Assembly (NCBI GenBank): GCA_030631725.1
Contig: DAOVKO010000096.1
Coordinates: 1 to 7,915 of the forward strand
Direction: 5' to 3'
DNA length: 7,915 nucleotides
DNA from: Actinomycetes bacterium
GTDB taxonomy: Bacteria > Planctomycetota > Phycisphaerae > JAACET01
Below, one piece after another: positions 1-6,581 of the stretch; the stretch's first letter is position 1, and each line of letters begins with the position of its first letter. The position numbers and the translations under genes are program-made. Below the pieces are notes generated by a model. It was not told the DNA's origin. It made no database searches and worked only from the letters and a program-made list of their open reading frames with translations.

Positions 1-1002
1 GGTGGTATCGGCCTGGATATTCTTCATGCGGTAGTAGTCCATGATGCCCAGATTACCGCTCCGGAAGGACTCGGCAATAGCCAGCGGCACCTCGGCCTGA
101 GCCAACACCACCTTGGCCTGGTTCTCCTGGACGACGGCCTTCATTTCCTGCTCGCGGGCCACGGCCAGGGCTCGGCGTTTTTCGGCCTCGGCCTGGAAAC
201 GTCTGCGATCGGCGTCGGCCTGCTCGGCCTGGAGCTTGGCACCGACGTTGGCTTCTCTTTCCACCCCGGCCACGCTGATGTCCGCTATGTCAATGGAGAG
301 TATTTCGAAGGCTGTGCCGGCATCGAGCCCGGCATCGAGGGCCTTGCGGGAAATATAGTCCGGATTCTCCAGCACTTCTTTGTAGGTAGCGGTCGAGCCA
401 ATCCCGCTGACGATAGCCTGGCCCACACGAGCGATAACGGTGTCTTCCGTGGCCCCGCCAACCAGCCGGGCGATATTGGCCCGCACGGTTACCCGGGCCT
501 TGGCCAGCAGACGGATACCGTCCTTGGCCACGGCGTCCACTTTGTCCGTGCCCCGCACCGGGTCTGCACCGGGGCAGTCGATGACCTTGGGGTTGACGGA
601 GGTCTGCACAGCCTCGAGTATGTCCCGCCCGGCCAGGTCGATGGCCGTGGCTGTCTTCCAGGTCAGCTCGATGGCTGCCCTGTTAGCCGCGATCAGAGCC
701 GTAACCACATTGGGCACCCGGCCGCCGGAAAGATAGTGATTTTCCATCTCCGTGGTGGTGACCTCAATACCGGCCCGGATGGCCCGAATCTTACTTAGAA
801 CCATGGTCCGCATATCCACTTTTCGCAGACGCATTCCGATGAGTTCTCCCAGGCTCACGCCGGCCCGGCTCATGTAGGCCTGCAGCCACAGACCGAAAAA
901 CTGGGCCAGCAGCAAAAGAACTATCAGGACCACAATACCCAGGACGACCAATATTCCGGTCATAGGCCCGGTCAACGCTAGTATCAATGATAATTCCGCC
1001 AT
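1..1002 (-). CDS. floA: Flotillin-like protein FloA (SPFH family), 3' end cut by window edge
   Basis: Reading leftward from 1002, an open frame of 334 codons runs off the window edge. It begins MAELSLILALTG and has a hydrophobic membrane anchor at about residues 15-35 (TGILVVLGIVVLIVLLLLAQ). A short linker and an SPFH/band-7-like domain follow, with segments such as RVPNVVTALIAANRAAIELT, LAKARVTVRANIARLVGGA and DISVAGVEREANVGAKLQ. The end is an Ala/Glu/Gln-rich coiled coil and then GNLGIMDYYRMKNIQADT. This matches FloA (formerly YqfA/UPF0365). Since the Bacillus protein is about 330 residues, only a few C-terminal residues should be missing. FloA proteins sit at the inner membrane and scaffold functional membrane microdomains. 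The ATG at 1000-1002 is set by a Shine-Dalgarno sequence fully complementary to the 16S tail. It is the last visible gene of the nfeD operon, 34 bp after the short NfeD gene. Identity is clear; the exact role here is inferred. Confidence 0.95.
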   Translation of the reverse strand, partial: MAELSLILALTGPMTGILVVLGIVVLIVLLLLAQFFGLWLQAYMSRAGVSLGELIGMRLRKVDMRTMVLSKIRAIRAGIEVTTTEMENHYLSGGRVPNVVTALIAANRAAIELTWKTATAIDLAGRDILEAVQTSVNPKVIDCPGADPVRGTDKVDAVAKDGIRLLAKARVTVRANIARLVGGATEDTVIARVGQAIVSGIGSTATYKEVLENPDYISRKALDAGLDAGTAFEILSIDIADISVAGVEREANVGAKLQAEQADADRRRFQAEAEKRRALAVAREQEMKAVVQENQAKVVLAQAEVPLAIAESFRSGNLGIMDYYRMKNIQADTT

Positions 1003-1006
1003 AGCA

Positions 1007-1014
1007 CACCTCCT
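1007..1014 (-). promoter_or_regulatory. Strong ribosome binding site of floA
   Basis: On the minus strand the sequence AGGAGGTG, an 8-base match to the anti-Shine-Dalgarno tail, ends a few bases before the ATG at 1002. It fixes the floA start and rules out the overlapping out-of-frame ATG upstream (1036) as the start of the real gene. Confidence 0.85.
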
Positions 1015-1036
1015 GTTCCAAAGTGTAGAAATTCAA

Positions 1037-1537
1037 CTAAGTTTGTTCCCTGACGACCACCCGAACCCCCTCTACGTGTATAACCGTTACTTTATAGCCC
1101 TTGTCGATCTGACCGGTTTCAGCCACGCAATCGACACGTTTCTCGCCGAACATTACCGCGCCGACGGGGCGTAAATCGGTTATGGTTTCGCCGGTTTGTC
1201 CGAGGAGTTTATCGAGCTTGCCGGCGTCGGGAATACTTCCGCCGGGCATGGCCCGTTGAGCCTTTCTGATAGCTACCCGCTTGCCGATCCAGGTATCGGG
1301 CCAAATTCTCACCAGAGCGAGGATGAAAACCGGCAGAGCGGCAGCGGTGACAACGGTAACTATAAAGCCCAGCCACGGACTGACCAGAAAACATTCGACG
1401 ATTCCGAAGATCAGGCTTGCCGCCGCGGCAATGGTCAAGACGCCCTGGCTGGGGATAAACAATTCCAACACTATCAATCCGCCGGCCAATATGAAGGCAG
1501 TTATAATCAGCAAGGCTCTACCCATAGCAGCTACCAA
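1037..1537 (-). CDS. Short NfeD-family membrane protein with C-terminal OB fold
   Basis: A 166-residue protein. Its N-terminal half is hydrophobic, with three likely membrane helices at about residues 7-28, 33-53 and 57-79. The first ends in LELFIPSQGVLT, which resembles the conserved 'E-(I/V)-x-(I/V)-PGFGV' helix end of NfeD proteins. The C-terminal 55 residues (LGQTGETITDLRPVGAVMFG to the end) have the beta-rich pattern of the NfeD soluble OB-fold domain: G-x-x-G at its start and a valine-rich final strand. There is no ClpP-like protease domain, so this is the truncated NfeD class, usually found next to flotillin/stomatin genes and thought to bind the SPFH protein. It lies between full-length nfeD (33 bp) and floA (34 bp), clearly in one operon. 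The TTG at 1535-1537 directly follows an in-frame TGA, so the start is this TTG or the ATG at 1523-1525. A GAGG element sits about 4 bases before the TTG but about 16 before the ATG, leaving the choice open. Confidence 0.88.
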   Translation of the reverse strand: MVAAMGRALLIITAFILAGGLIVLELFIPSQGVLTIAAAASLIFGIVECFLVSPWLGFIVTVVTAAALPVFILALVRIWPDTWIGKRVAIRKAQRAMPGGSIPDAGKLDKLLGQTGETITDLRPVGAVMFGEKRVDCVAETGQIDKGYKVTVIHVEGVRVVVREQT

Positions 1538-1570
1538 TCATCCTCGGAGGTTTCAGAAGCGGATATTCAA

Positions 1571-3109
1571 TTAGACCTTACTGCGGACCACGATTCTATT
1601 GCCTTCTCGTCGGACAACCTCGATCTGGGTGCCAGCGTCGATGAGTTCGCCTTCGGTAACCACGTCCACGGTGGTCTGGCCCATGCGGACCTGCCCGGCA
1701 GGATGTAAGGGCCCCAGGGCCACGCCCACCTGTCCTACCTCTACCCCCGGGGCGAGGTCCGGCGGTCGGGGAGCGTCTTCACCCGTAGCCGCCGGGGCTG
1801 CAGCCAACACCAGCCTACCAACCTTGGGGATGCGAGGCAAGTACTTGACCAAGATAATAACCCCAACGATAAATGCAAAGAATCCGATGGTCAGCGAAAT
1901 CACATAGTGCAGGAACATATCCCAAGCTACATCCGTCCGCGGAAAGGGGAATTTGCCCGGATCCTTGGGCATGACCATAGCCAGCATACCAACCACCACG
2001 CAAATTATCCCAGCCACCCCGGCAACACCAAAGCCGGGCAAGACCAGCACCTCCACCAGCAGGAGCATAACGCCGACGACAAACAGAGCCATGGTCCACC
2101 ACTCGGCAATGCCGGCCATGTGCTTGCTGCCGAAAACGGTGGCGAAGCAGACAAGGGCCACTACCTCCGGGACCCCGAAACCCGGCGTGTTCAAGGCTAC
2201 ATAGAGGGCCAACAGACCCACACCCGTCAATAGACCGGTCATGGCCATGCTGTTGAGGAAACCTACCACCAGCTCCCCCCAATCCCATCGCCAAGTCTCC
2301 CAGGTGCTCACACCCAGATAGGCCTGAGCTTCCTGCTCGCTTTTGACGATAGCTTTGGCAAAACCGTACTCTTTAGCCTCGGTTTCAGTCATGGTCAGCA
2401 GTTGTTTCGAGTTGACCACAGTCTTGAGATACTTCCATTGCCTGCCTTGCAATTTCTTGCCTTCTGTGGGCAACACCTTGCCCAGCTCTTCAACGCGCGG
2501 ATCGTAATCACTCAACAATCTGACATCGCGCTTATTCACGTACCTGATTTCGCCGGTCTGCACGTGCTGGATTTTATAGACGCTGATATCCATACTAACC
2601 ATAGACTGAGCCAAAAGCTTGTTGTATCCATTGCGCCGGGCCGAGTCGCGAAATTCGGCGCGCACCGGACTCTCGGCCTTTTCGCGCTCGGTTCCTTTGA
2701 GCTCGCCCTGCATGATAATCGGAGCGCAGTCGCCTATCTCTCCGCGATCTCTTATGATGATTTCGTTACAGGCCAGGGCAATTAGTGCCCCTGCTGAGTA
2801 AGCAGTCTTGTCGACGTATGCCAGAGTGTGGATATTCTCGGCGGACTTGATGGTTTCCGAGATCTTCAAGGCGGGCATCAGAAGACCGCCCGTGGTGTCC
2901 AGCCGGATTACGACGACGTCCACACCTTCATTTTGGGCCCGCTCTATGCGCTGCTTGACGGCTCGGGCGGTGATGCCGTTAATCTCCCCCTCTATGGGGA
3001 CGACCACCACCCGTTTTGGAGCGGGCTCTGGCTCGTCGCTAAGCACTTGGCCAAAGGCCAAAGCTGCTAAAGACAGTCCGAGGATCGTAAGTCCCATGGT
3101 CCTGAGCAT
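1571..3109 (-). CDS. nfeD: Full-length NfeD membrane-bound serine protease (ClpP-like, STOPP type)
   Basis: A 512-residue protein with the complete NfeD layout. Residues 1-20 are a signal peptide (cleavage plausible after AFG). Residues about 33-265 form the ClpP/crotonase-like serine protease domain. It shows DTTGG (71-75, the usual DTPGG variant), the nucleophile region AYSAGALIA with Ser105, and a downstream lysine as general base, probably Lys144 by analogy with the Ser-Lys dyad of the archaeal homologue PH1510. The family motif LLTMTETEAKEYGFA closes the domain (237-251). Several membrane helices follow at about 280-305, 313-330, 338-357, 360-380 and 400-422, with the conserved VEVLVLPGFGV (352-362). 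The last 60 residues form the OB-fold NfeD domain. Homologues cleave stomatin/SPFH partners; here the partner would be FloA. The ATG at 3107-3109 has an AAGGGG ribosome site about 9 bases upstream. It is the first gene of the nfeD-nfeD(short)-floA operon. The function is known for the family; the Lys assignment is inferred. Confidence 0.95.
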   Translation of the reverse strand: MLRTMGLTILGLSLAALAFGQVLSDEPEPAPKRVVVVPIEGEINGITARAVKQRIERAQNEGVDVVVIRLDTTGGLLMPALKISETIKSAENIHTLAYVDKTAYSAGALIALACNEIIIRDRGEIGDCAPIIMQGELKGTEREKAESPVRAEFRDSARRNGYNKLLAQSMVSMDISVYKIQHVQTGEIRYVNKRDVRLLSDYDPRVEELGKVLPTEGKKLQGRQWKYLKTVVNSKQLLTMTETEAKEYGFAKAIVKSEQEAQAYLGVSTWETWRWDWGELVVGFLNSMAMTGLLTGVGLLALYVALNTPGFGVPEVVALVCFATVFGSKHMAGIAEWWTMALFVVGVMLLLVEVLVLPGFGVAGVAGIICVVVGMLAMVMPKDPGKFPFPRTDVAWDMFLHYVISLTIGFFAFIVGVIILVKYLPRIPKVGRLVLAAAPAATGEDAPRPPDLAPGVEVGQVGVALGPLHPAGQVRMGQTTVDVVTEGELIDAGTQIEVVRREGNRIVVRSKV

Positions 3110-3149
3110 TTCGCTTGTCCCCTTAGGCGAAGGTACAGATTCAGAAAAG

Positions 3150-3166
3150 ATTGGCTTCTCGCCAAT
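3150..3166. repeat. Perfect 6-5-6 inverted repeat at the nfeD start point
   Basis: ATTGGC and GCCAAT flank a 5-base spacer (TTCTC on the plus strand). On the minus strand the repeat starts inside the -10 box, covers the predicted +1 and is followed by CTTTT. It could be an operator palindrome. A transcript starting near 3158 would contain only one arm, so it is unlikely to act as an RNA hairpin of this operon. Confidence 0.45.
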
Positions 3167-3192
3167 TATACCTGCCTTGACCGGCTAAACAA
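3165..3192 (-). promoter_or_regulatory. Predicted promoter of the nfeD-floA operon
   Basis: On the minus strand a perfect -10 TATAAT (3165-3170) lies 16 bases after TTGTTT (3187-3192), a weak -35 with three of six consensus bases. Transcription would start near 3158, giving a leader of about 48 bases before the nfeD ATG. The -35 overlaps one inverted repeat and the -10 overlaps another, so repressor control is possible. Confidence 0.55.
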
Positions 3193-3205
3193 TGCTGCTA
3201 GCCGG
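3181..3205. repeat. 7-bp inverted repeat CCGGCTA/TAGCCGG over the nfeD -35
   Basis: CCGGCTA (3181-3187) and TAGCCGG (3199-3205) are perfect inverted arms around an 11-base spacer that includes most of the -35 hexamer. A related, weaker copy lies at 3246-3264. The placement suggests an operator. Confidence 0.5.
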
Positions 3206-3245
3206 AAATCATAAAAAAGTTCGCCGCCAACAGTTGAGCATTTGT

Positions 3246-3264
3246 CGGCTAACCAACTGAGCCG
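3246..3264. repeat. Second, weaker copy of the CGGCT/AGCCG inverted repeat
   Basis: CGGCT (3246-3250) and AGCCG (3260-3264) around a 9-base spacer. The left arm and spacer (CGGCTAACCAA) differ by one base from CGGCTAAACAA in the copy at 3181-3205. Centres are about 62 bp apart, roughly six helical turns. Confidence 0.35.
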
Positions 3265-3429
3265 GGCTGGCATCCTTTGGCCAACAGAGCCGCGAAGAAG
3301 GCGGACAACCAAATTTACACATCAGGCGAAAAGAACATAACCCATTAGTATAAAAGTTGTTATGCGCAACAAGACACCTGGTGAATGGGATTTTTCCGCA
3401 TTGGTGTAGCTCAAGGCCCAAAACAAACG

Positions 3430-3435
3430 TATAAT
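3430..3435 (+). promoter_or_regulatory. Possible -10 element of the sigma-factor gene
   Basis: A perfect TATAAT lies 45 bases before the ATG at 3481. No good -35 sits at the proper distance: TTGGTG at 3401-3406 is 23 bases away, which is too far. A GGAGG at 3440-3444, just after the box, is not followed by a usable start codon. An alternative upstream pair, TTTACA (3314-3319) with CATAAC (3336-3341), would give a leader of about 130 bases. Confidence 0.35.
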
Positions 3436-3480
3436 AGTTGGAGGATACGGATAAGAATTTAGCGTCCGATAATTCAAGCC

Positions 3481-5160
3481 ATGTCCAGATTCAACCATGT
3501 TCGCTTGAGCCAACTGGTCTACCAACTGCGGCTGGGGCCGAAGGACCTTCGCCGTCGCCAGATCGAACGGGCCGAGGACCTTTTGGCCGACATCGACGAG
3601 GCCAAGGAGTACCCCTTTGAGTTTGTCTATCATCGGATCACCGCCACGCAGACGCCTCAAAGCCGGCGGACCGCCAAGCCGCAAATGCTCCCCGGTCGGA
3701 CCCTCTTGGCTGACGTATCGTCTCTGATCCTGATACTGTCGAACTCACTGAGCCTCAAATTATCTGATCTGCAGGAAGAGGCAACCCCCCTGGAAGACTT
3801 GGCCGCTGAGTATAATGTTTCGACCAAGACCATTTCTCGCTGGCGAGAGCGTGGTCTGGCTGCCAGAAAAGTTGTCTTTCCCGACGGCCGGCGAAGGCTG
3901 GTTTTTCTTTCCAGCTCACTGCGGCGGTTCAGAGCCCGGCACGAGCAAATGGTAACCGAGTCGTCCAGCTTCCAAAGACTGCCTGCCGAGCAGCGAAAGG
4001 AAATTATAAACGAAGGGCGCCAGCTATCCCGGCACAGCACGTCGAGTCCTTATCAAGTTTGCGTTCGTTTGGCGCGGGATCACAGCCGAGCCGTGGAAAC
4101 CATACGCTCCATCCTGCGCCAGCACGACAAGGCTCATCCGGCTCGGGCGGTATTCCCCGGGGCCACTGCCCGGCTGAGCAAGGAACAAAAGTCCAGACTT
4201 TTCGAAGCCTTCCAGCAGCACACCACGGTGCCCGAGCTGGCCAAGAGGTTTCGCAGGAGCCGTTCGAGTATTTATCGAATGATCAACGAAATCCGGTCCA
4301 GAACTCTGCTGGGCCAGAGCATCGAGTACATATACAGCCCTGTGTTTGATTTGCCGGGTTTCGCCGAGCAAATCGCCTCCGAGAGTCGGCCCGGCAAAGC
4401 CCCGGCTCCAACCGAAGAGCTGCATAGCGAAGAACCCCTGCCCGAATACCTCCGGCGGCTCGGCGAAGTGCCTCTGCTGAGCCTCCAAGAGGAGTTGCGA
4501 CTGTTCAGACGTTACAACTACTGCAAATTCCAGGCCGACGTTCTGCGCCGGGGTTTGGGGCCATATCAAAACCCCACGCGGTTAATCGAGAAGATAGAGT
4601 CGCTGGTCAGTGAAGCCACTAAGTCGAAGAACGCAATCATCAGGGCCAACCTTCGTTTGGTGGTGGGCATTGCCAAGCGGCACATCGGACCCCAGGCCGG
4701 ACTGTTCGAATTGATCAGCGACGGCAACATCGCCCTGATGCGGGCGGTGGAAAAGTTCGATTACAGCCGGCGCTACCGTTTCAGCACTTACGCGACCTGG
4801 GCGATTTCGCGGGATTACGCCCGGACCATTCCGGAAGCAAATTATCAATTGCTCCATTACATTACCGGACGGGCGGAAATGCTGGACGTAGCAGCCGACG
4901 GCCGGGGTGAGGGTGAACTGCTCCGGCCGGAAGTGCTGGCCCAGAAAGACCTGCTCCTGGATATCCTCCACGGCCTTGAGCCCAGGGAAAGGCATATACT
5001 CACAGCCCATTTCGGGCTGGATGAACGCGAGAAACCGCAGAGCCTCGAAGCCATCGGAAGGTCGCTGGGCTTAAGCAAAGAACGCACCCGTCAAATCGAG
5101 CACCGGGCCCTGGGCAAACTCCGCCAGCTGCTGGTTCCCCACAAAGGGAATCAGCACTAG
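3481..5160 (+). CDS. Multi-domain sigma-70 family RNA polymerase sigma factor with N-terminal HTH extensions
   Basis: A 559-residue protein that directs RNA polymerase to promoters. The C-terminal 45% is a sigma-70 core. Region 1.2 lies at about 318-352 (LPEYLRRLGEVPLLSLQEEL). Region 2 lies at about 385-453, with ANLRLVVGIAKR, the core-binding ELISDGNIALMRAVEKFD, and the -10 recognition segment RRYRFSTYATWAISRDYART. Region 4 lies at about 495-550, with the -35-reading helix-turn-helix SLEAIGRSLGLSKERTRQIE. Between regions 2 and 4 only about 45 residues remain, so region 3 seems shortened or absent. Upstream are about 300 residues with two predicted HTH segments: 103-126 (EDLAAEYNVSTKTISRWRER, MerR/excisionase-like) and 248-270 (TTVPELAKRFRRSRSSIYRM). 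The ATG at 3481 is the only standard start near the frame opening (in-frame TAG at 3460) but lacks a nearby ribosome site. I recall such extended sigma factors from planctomycetes; the target regulon is unknown. Confidence 0.93.
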   Translation: MSRFNHVRLSQLVYQLRLGPKDLRRRQIERAEDLLADIDEAKEYPFEFVYHRITATQTPQSRRTAKPQMLPGRTLLADVSSLILILSNSLSLKLSDLQEEATPLEDLAAEYNVSTKTISRWRERGLAARKVVFPDGRRRLVFLSSSLRRFRARHEQMVTESSSFQRLPAEQRKEIINEGRQLSRHSTSSPYQVCVRLARDHSRAVETIRSILRQHDKAHPARAVFPGATARLSKEQKSRLFEAFQQHTTVPELAKRFRRSRSSIYRMINEIRSRTLLGQSIEYIYSPVFDLPGFAEQIASESRPGKAPAPTEELHSEEPLPEYLRRLGEVPLLSLQEELRLFRRYNYCKFQADVLRRGLGPYQNPTRLIEKIESLVSEATKSKNAIIRANLRLVVGIAKRHIGPQAGLFELISDGNIALMRAVEKFDYSRRYRFSTYATWAISRDYARTIPEANYQLLHYITGRAEMLDVAADGRGEGELLRPEVLAQKDLLLDILHGLEPRERHILTAHFGLDEREKPQSLEAIGRSLGLSKERTRQIEHRALGKLRQLLVPHKGNQH

Positions 5161-5180
5161 CGGTGTAATCTGGCCTGGCC

Positions 5181-5209
5181 TTGCCAATACGGGTCGGCGG
5201 TGATAGAAT
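5181..5209 (+). promoter_or_regulatory. Predicted promoter of thiC
   Basis: TTGCCA (5181-5186, four of six consensus bases) and TAGAAT (5204-5209, five of six) are separated by exactly 17 bases. Transcription would start near 5216, leaving a leader of about 50 bases, too short for a TPP riboswitch. The ribosome site GGGAG (5254-5258) lies 8 bases before the thiC ATG. Confidence 0.65.
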
Positions 5210-5266
5210 CCAAAAGGTGAATTGGTCCAGCAAGAGTCTCTGAGGTTTTTTGCGGGAGTTCTTTAG

Positions 5267-6556
5267 ATGACCCAGTTGTCAGCCGCCAAGACTGGAGAAA
5301 TAACCGCCCAGATGAAGCGCGTGGCCCAGGGCGAGGGGCAAAACCCGGAATTCATCCGGGCCGAAATCGCAGCCGGTCGATTAGTGATTCCAGCCAATCC
5401 CAAGCACTTGGCAGGCAAACTCGACCCTGTGGGCATTGGCCGGGACCTGCGGACGAAGATCAATGCCAACATCGGCGTCTCGCAGATCTCCTCCGATGCG
5501 GCAAACGAGTTGGCCAAACTGTGCGTAGCCGTAAAGTTCGGAGCCGATACGGTGATGGATTTGTCCGTAGGTTCGGACCTGGACGCAATCCGCAGGCGAC
5601 TGCTCGACAATTCGACCGTGCCGCTGGGGACGGTGCCTATCTACCAGGCGGCCCAGGAAAACCCCGACGAGTTTGAGAGGATCGACTTCGGCCAGATGAT
5701 GCAAATCTGCCGGAGGCAAGCCGAGCAGGGCGTGGACTTTTTCACCATCCACGCGGGGATTCTGCGGGAGCACTTACCCCTGGCCCAAAAGCGTTTGGCC
5801 GGCATTGTCTCGCGAGGCGGGGCGTTATTAGCCAAATGGATGCTGTCAAAGGACAGGGAAAACCCTTTCTACGAGCACTTCGACGAGCTGTGCGGCTTAT
5901 TGGCCGAGTATGACGTAACCATTAGCCTGGGCGACGCCCTGCGGCCGGGCTGCCTGGCTGATGCCACTGACGAGGCCCAGTTAGCTGAGCTGCGGACCAT
6001 CGGCCAGCTGACTGCCCGAGCCCAGGAGCTCGGTGTGCAGGTCATTGTCGAAGGCCCCGGGCACATTCCCTTCGACCAGATCGAGCGGAACATGAAACTG
6101 CAGGCCGAGATCTGCAATGGGGCCCCGTTTTATGTGCTCGGCCCGGTGGTCACCGACATCGCCCCCGGCTACGACCATATCACCTCAGCTATTGGAGCCA
6201 CAGCCGCTGCTTTTTACGGGGCGGCGTTCCTCTGCTACGTAACCCCGGTTGAGCACCTCTGCCTGCCCAACATCGAAGACGTCAAACAGGGGGTGATAGT
6301 ATATCGCATCGCCGCCCATGCCGCAGACGTGGCCCGCGGCCTGCCCGGCGCCCGCCGGGCTGACGATGCCATTTCAAGTGCCCGGGCCGAGCTGGACTGG
6401 CAAAAGCAATTTGAATTATCAATCGACCCGGAGTTGGCCCGCAGCCTGCACGGGCGCGATCTGCCCGAAGGTGCCAACTACTGCGGAATGTGCGGGCAGG
6501 ATTTCTGCCCCCTGCGGCTCAACAAAGAAATTCACTCCAGTCCCACTACCGGCTGA
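5267..6556 (+). CDS. thiC: Phosphomethylpyrimidine synthase ThiC
   Basis: A 429-residue radical-SAM enzyme that rearranges aminoimidazole ribotide (AIR) to HMP phosphate, the pyrimidine half of thiamine. Family signatures run throughout: VGIGRDLRTKINANIG near the N-terminus, GTVPIYQA, QGVDFFTIHAGI, SRGGALLAKWML, SLGDALRPG (about 219-227), VEGPGHIPFDQIERN (about 261-275), GPVVTDIAPGYDHITSAIG and CYVTPVEHLCLP. The C-terminal cluster-binding motif CGMCGQDFC has Cys406, Cys409 and Cys414 (CX2CX4C, the ThiC arrangement for the [4Fe-4S] cluster). At 429 residues it is the short form typical of many anaerobes and lineages outside Proteobacteria; the E. coli protein is over 600 because of an extra N-terminal domain. 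The ATG is supported by GGGAG 8 bases upstream. No other thi gene is adjacent, and the gene seems to be transcribed alone from its own promoter. It converges with the small gene at 6582-6875. Confidence 0.97.
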   Translation: MTQLSAAKTGEITAQMKRVAQGEGQNPEFIRAEIAAGRLVIPANPKHLAGKLDPVGIGRDLRTKINANIGVSQISSDAANELAKLCVAVKFGADTVMDLSVGSDLDAIRRRLLDNSTVPLGTVPIYQAAQENPDEFERIDFGQMMQICRRQAEQGVDFFTIHAGILREHLPLAQKRLAGIVSRGGALLAKWMLSKDRENPFYEHFDELCGLLAEYDVTISLGDALRPGCLADATDEAQLAELRTIGQLTARAQELGVQVIVEGPGHIPFDQIERNMKLQAEICNGAPFYVLGPVVTDIAPGYDHITSAIGATAAAFYGAAFLCYVTPVEHLCLPNIEDVKQGVIVYRIAAHAADVARGLPGARRADDAISSARAELDWQKQFELSIDPELARSLHGRDLPEGANYCGMCGQDFCPLRLNKEIHSSPTTG

Positions 6557-6564
6557 GTTGCCGG
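6549..6564. terminator. Weak hairpin between convergent thiC and the small membrane gene
   Basis: CCGGC (6549-6553) and GCCGG (6560-6564) enclose a 6-base loop that contains the thiC stop codon. No clear T-run follows on either strand; TGTTTTATTC begins about 14 bases later on the plus strand. It may help termination in a crowded convergent junction, but it is not a canonical terminator. Confidence 0.25.
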
Positions 6565-6581
6565 GATAATGCCCTGCTGTT

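Larger units (their letters stand above)
3110..3480. other. Divergent intergenic region between nfeD and the sigma-factor gene
   Basis: About 370 bp with no convincing gene. It holds the leftward nfeD promoter, three short inverted repeats near it (3150-3166, 3181-3205, 3246-3264) and a -10-like TATAAT for the rightward gene (3430-3435). Short open frames on the minus strand (3209-3421 and one starting at 3684) lack ribosome sites and recognisable sequence. A stretch near 3245-3265 read leftward (GGCTCAGTTGGTTAGCC) superficially resembles a tRNA D-arm, but no T-arm or acceptor stem follows. Confidence 0.7.

Noticed and set aside
791..1036. 81-codon minus-strand frame overlapping the floA start
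   Set aside because: The overlapping floA frame has the membrane anchor, family motifs and a perfect ribosome site; this frame has none.
1196..1708. 170-codon open frame on the plus strand opposite the nfeD genes
   Set aside because: It lies antisense to two clear NfeD genes and its sequence is low-complexity Ser/Gln/Asp-rich with no known motif, as expected for a shadow frame.
3245..3265. tRNA D-arm-like sequence GGCTCAGTTGGTTAGCC on the minus strand
   Set aside because: No acceptor stem, anticodon arm or GTTCGA T-loop at the required distances; the resemblance comes from the inverted repeat.
3209..3421. Minus-strand frame of 70 codons in the nfeD/sigma intergenic region
   Set aside because: No ribosome site, unusual Cys-rich composition and no recognisable sequence; it overlaps the promoter and inverted repeats.
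5227..5251. CCAG...CTGAGG followed by six T residues before thiC, as a possible attenuator
   Set aside because: Only about three base pairs form before the T-run, too few for a terminator stem.
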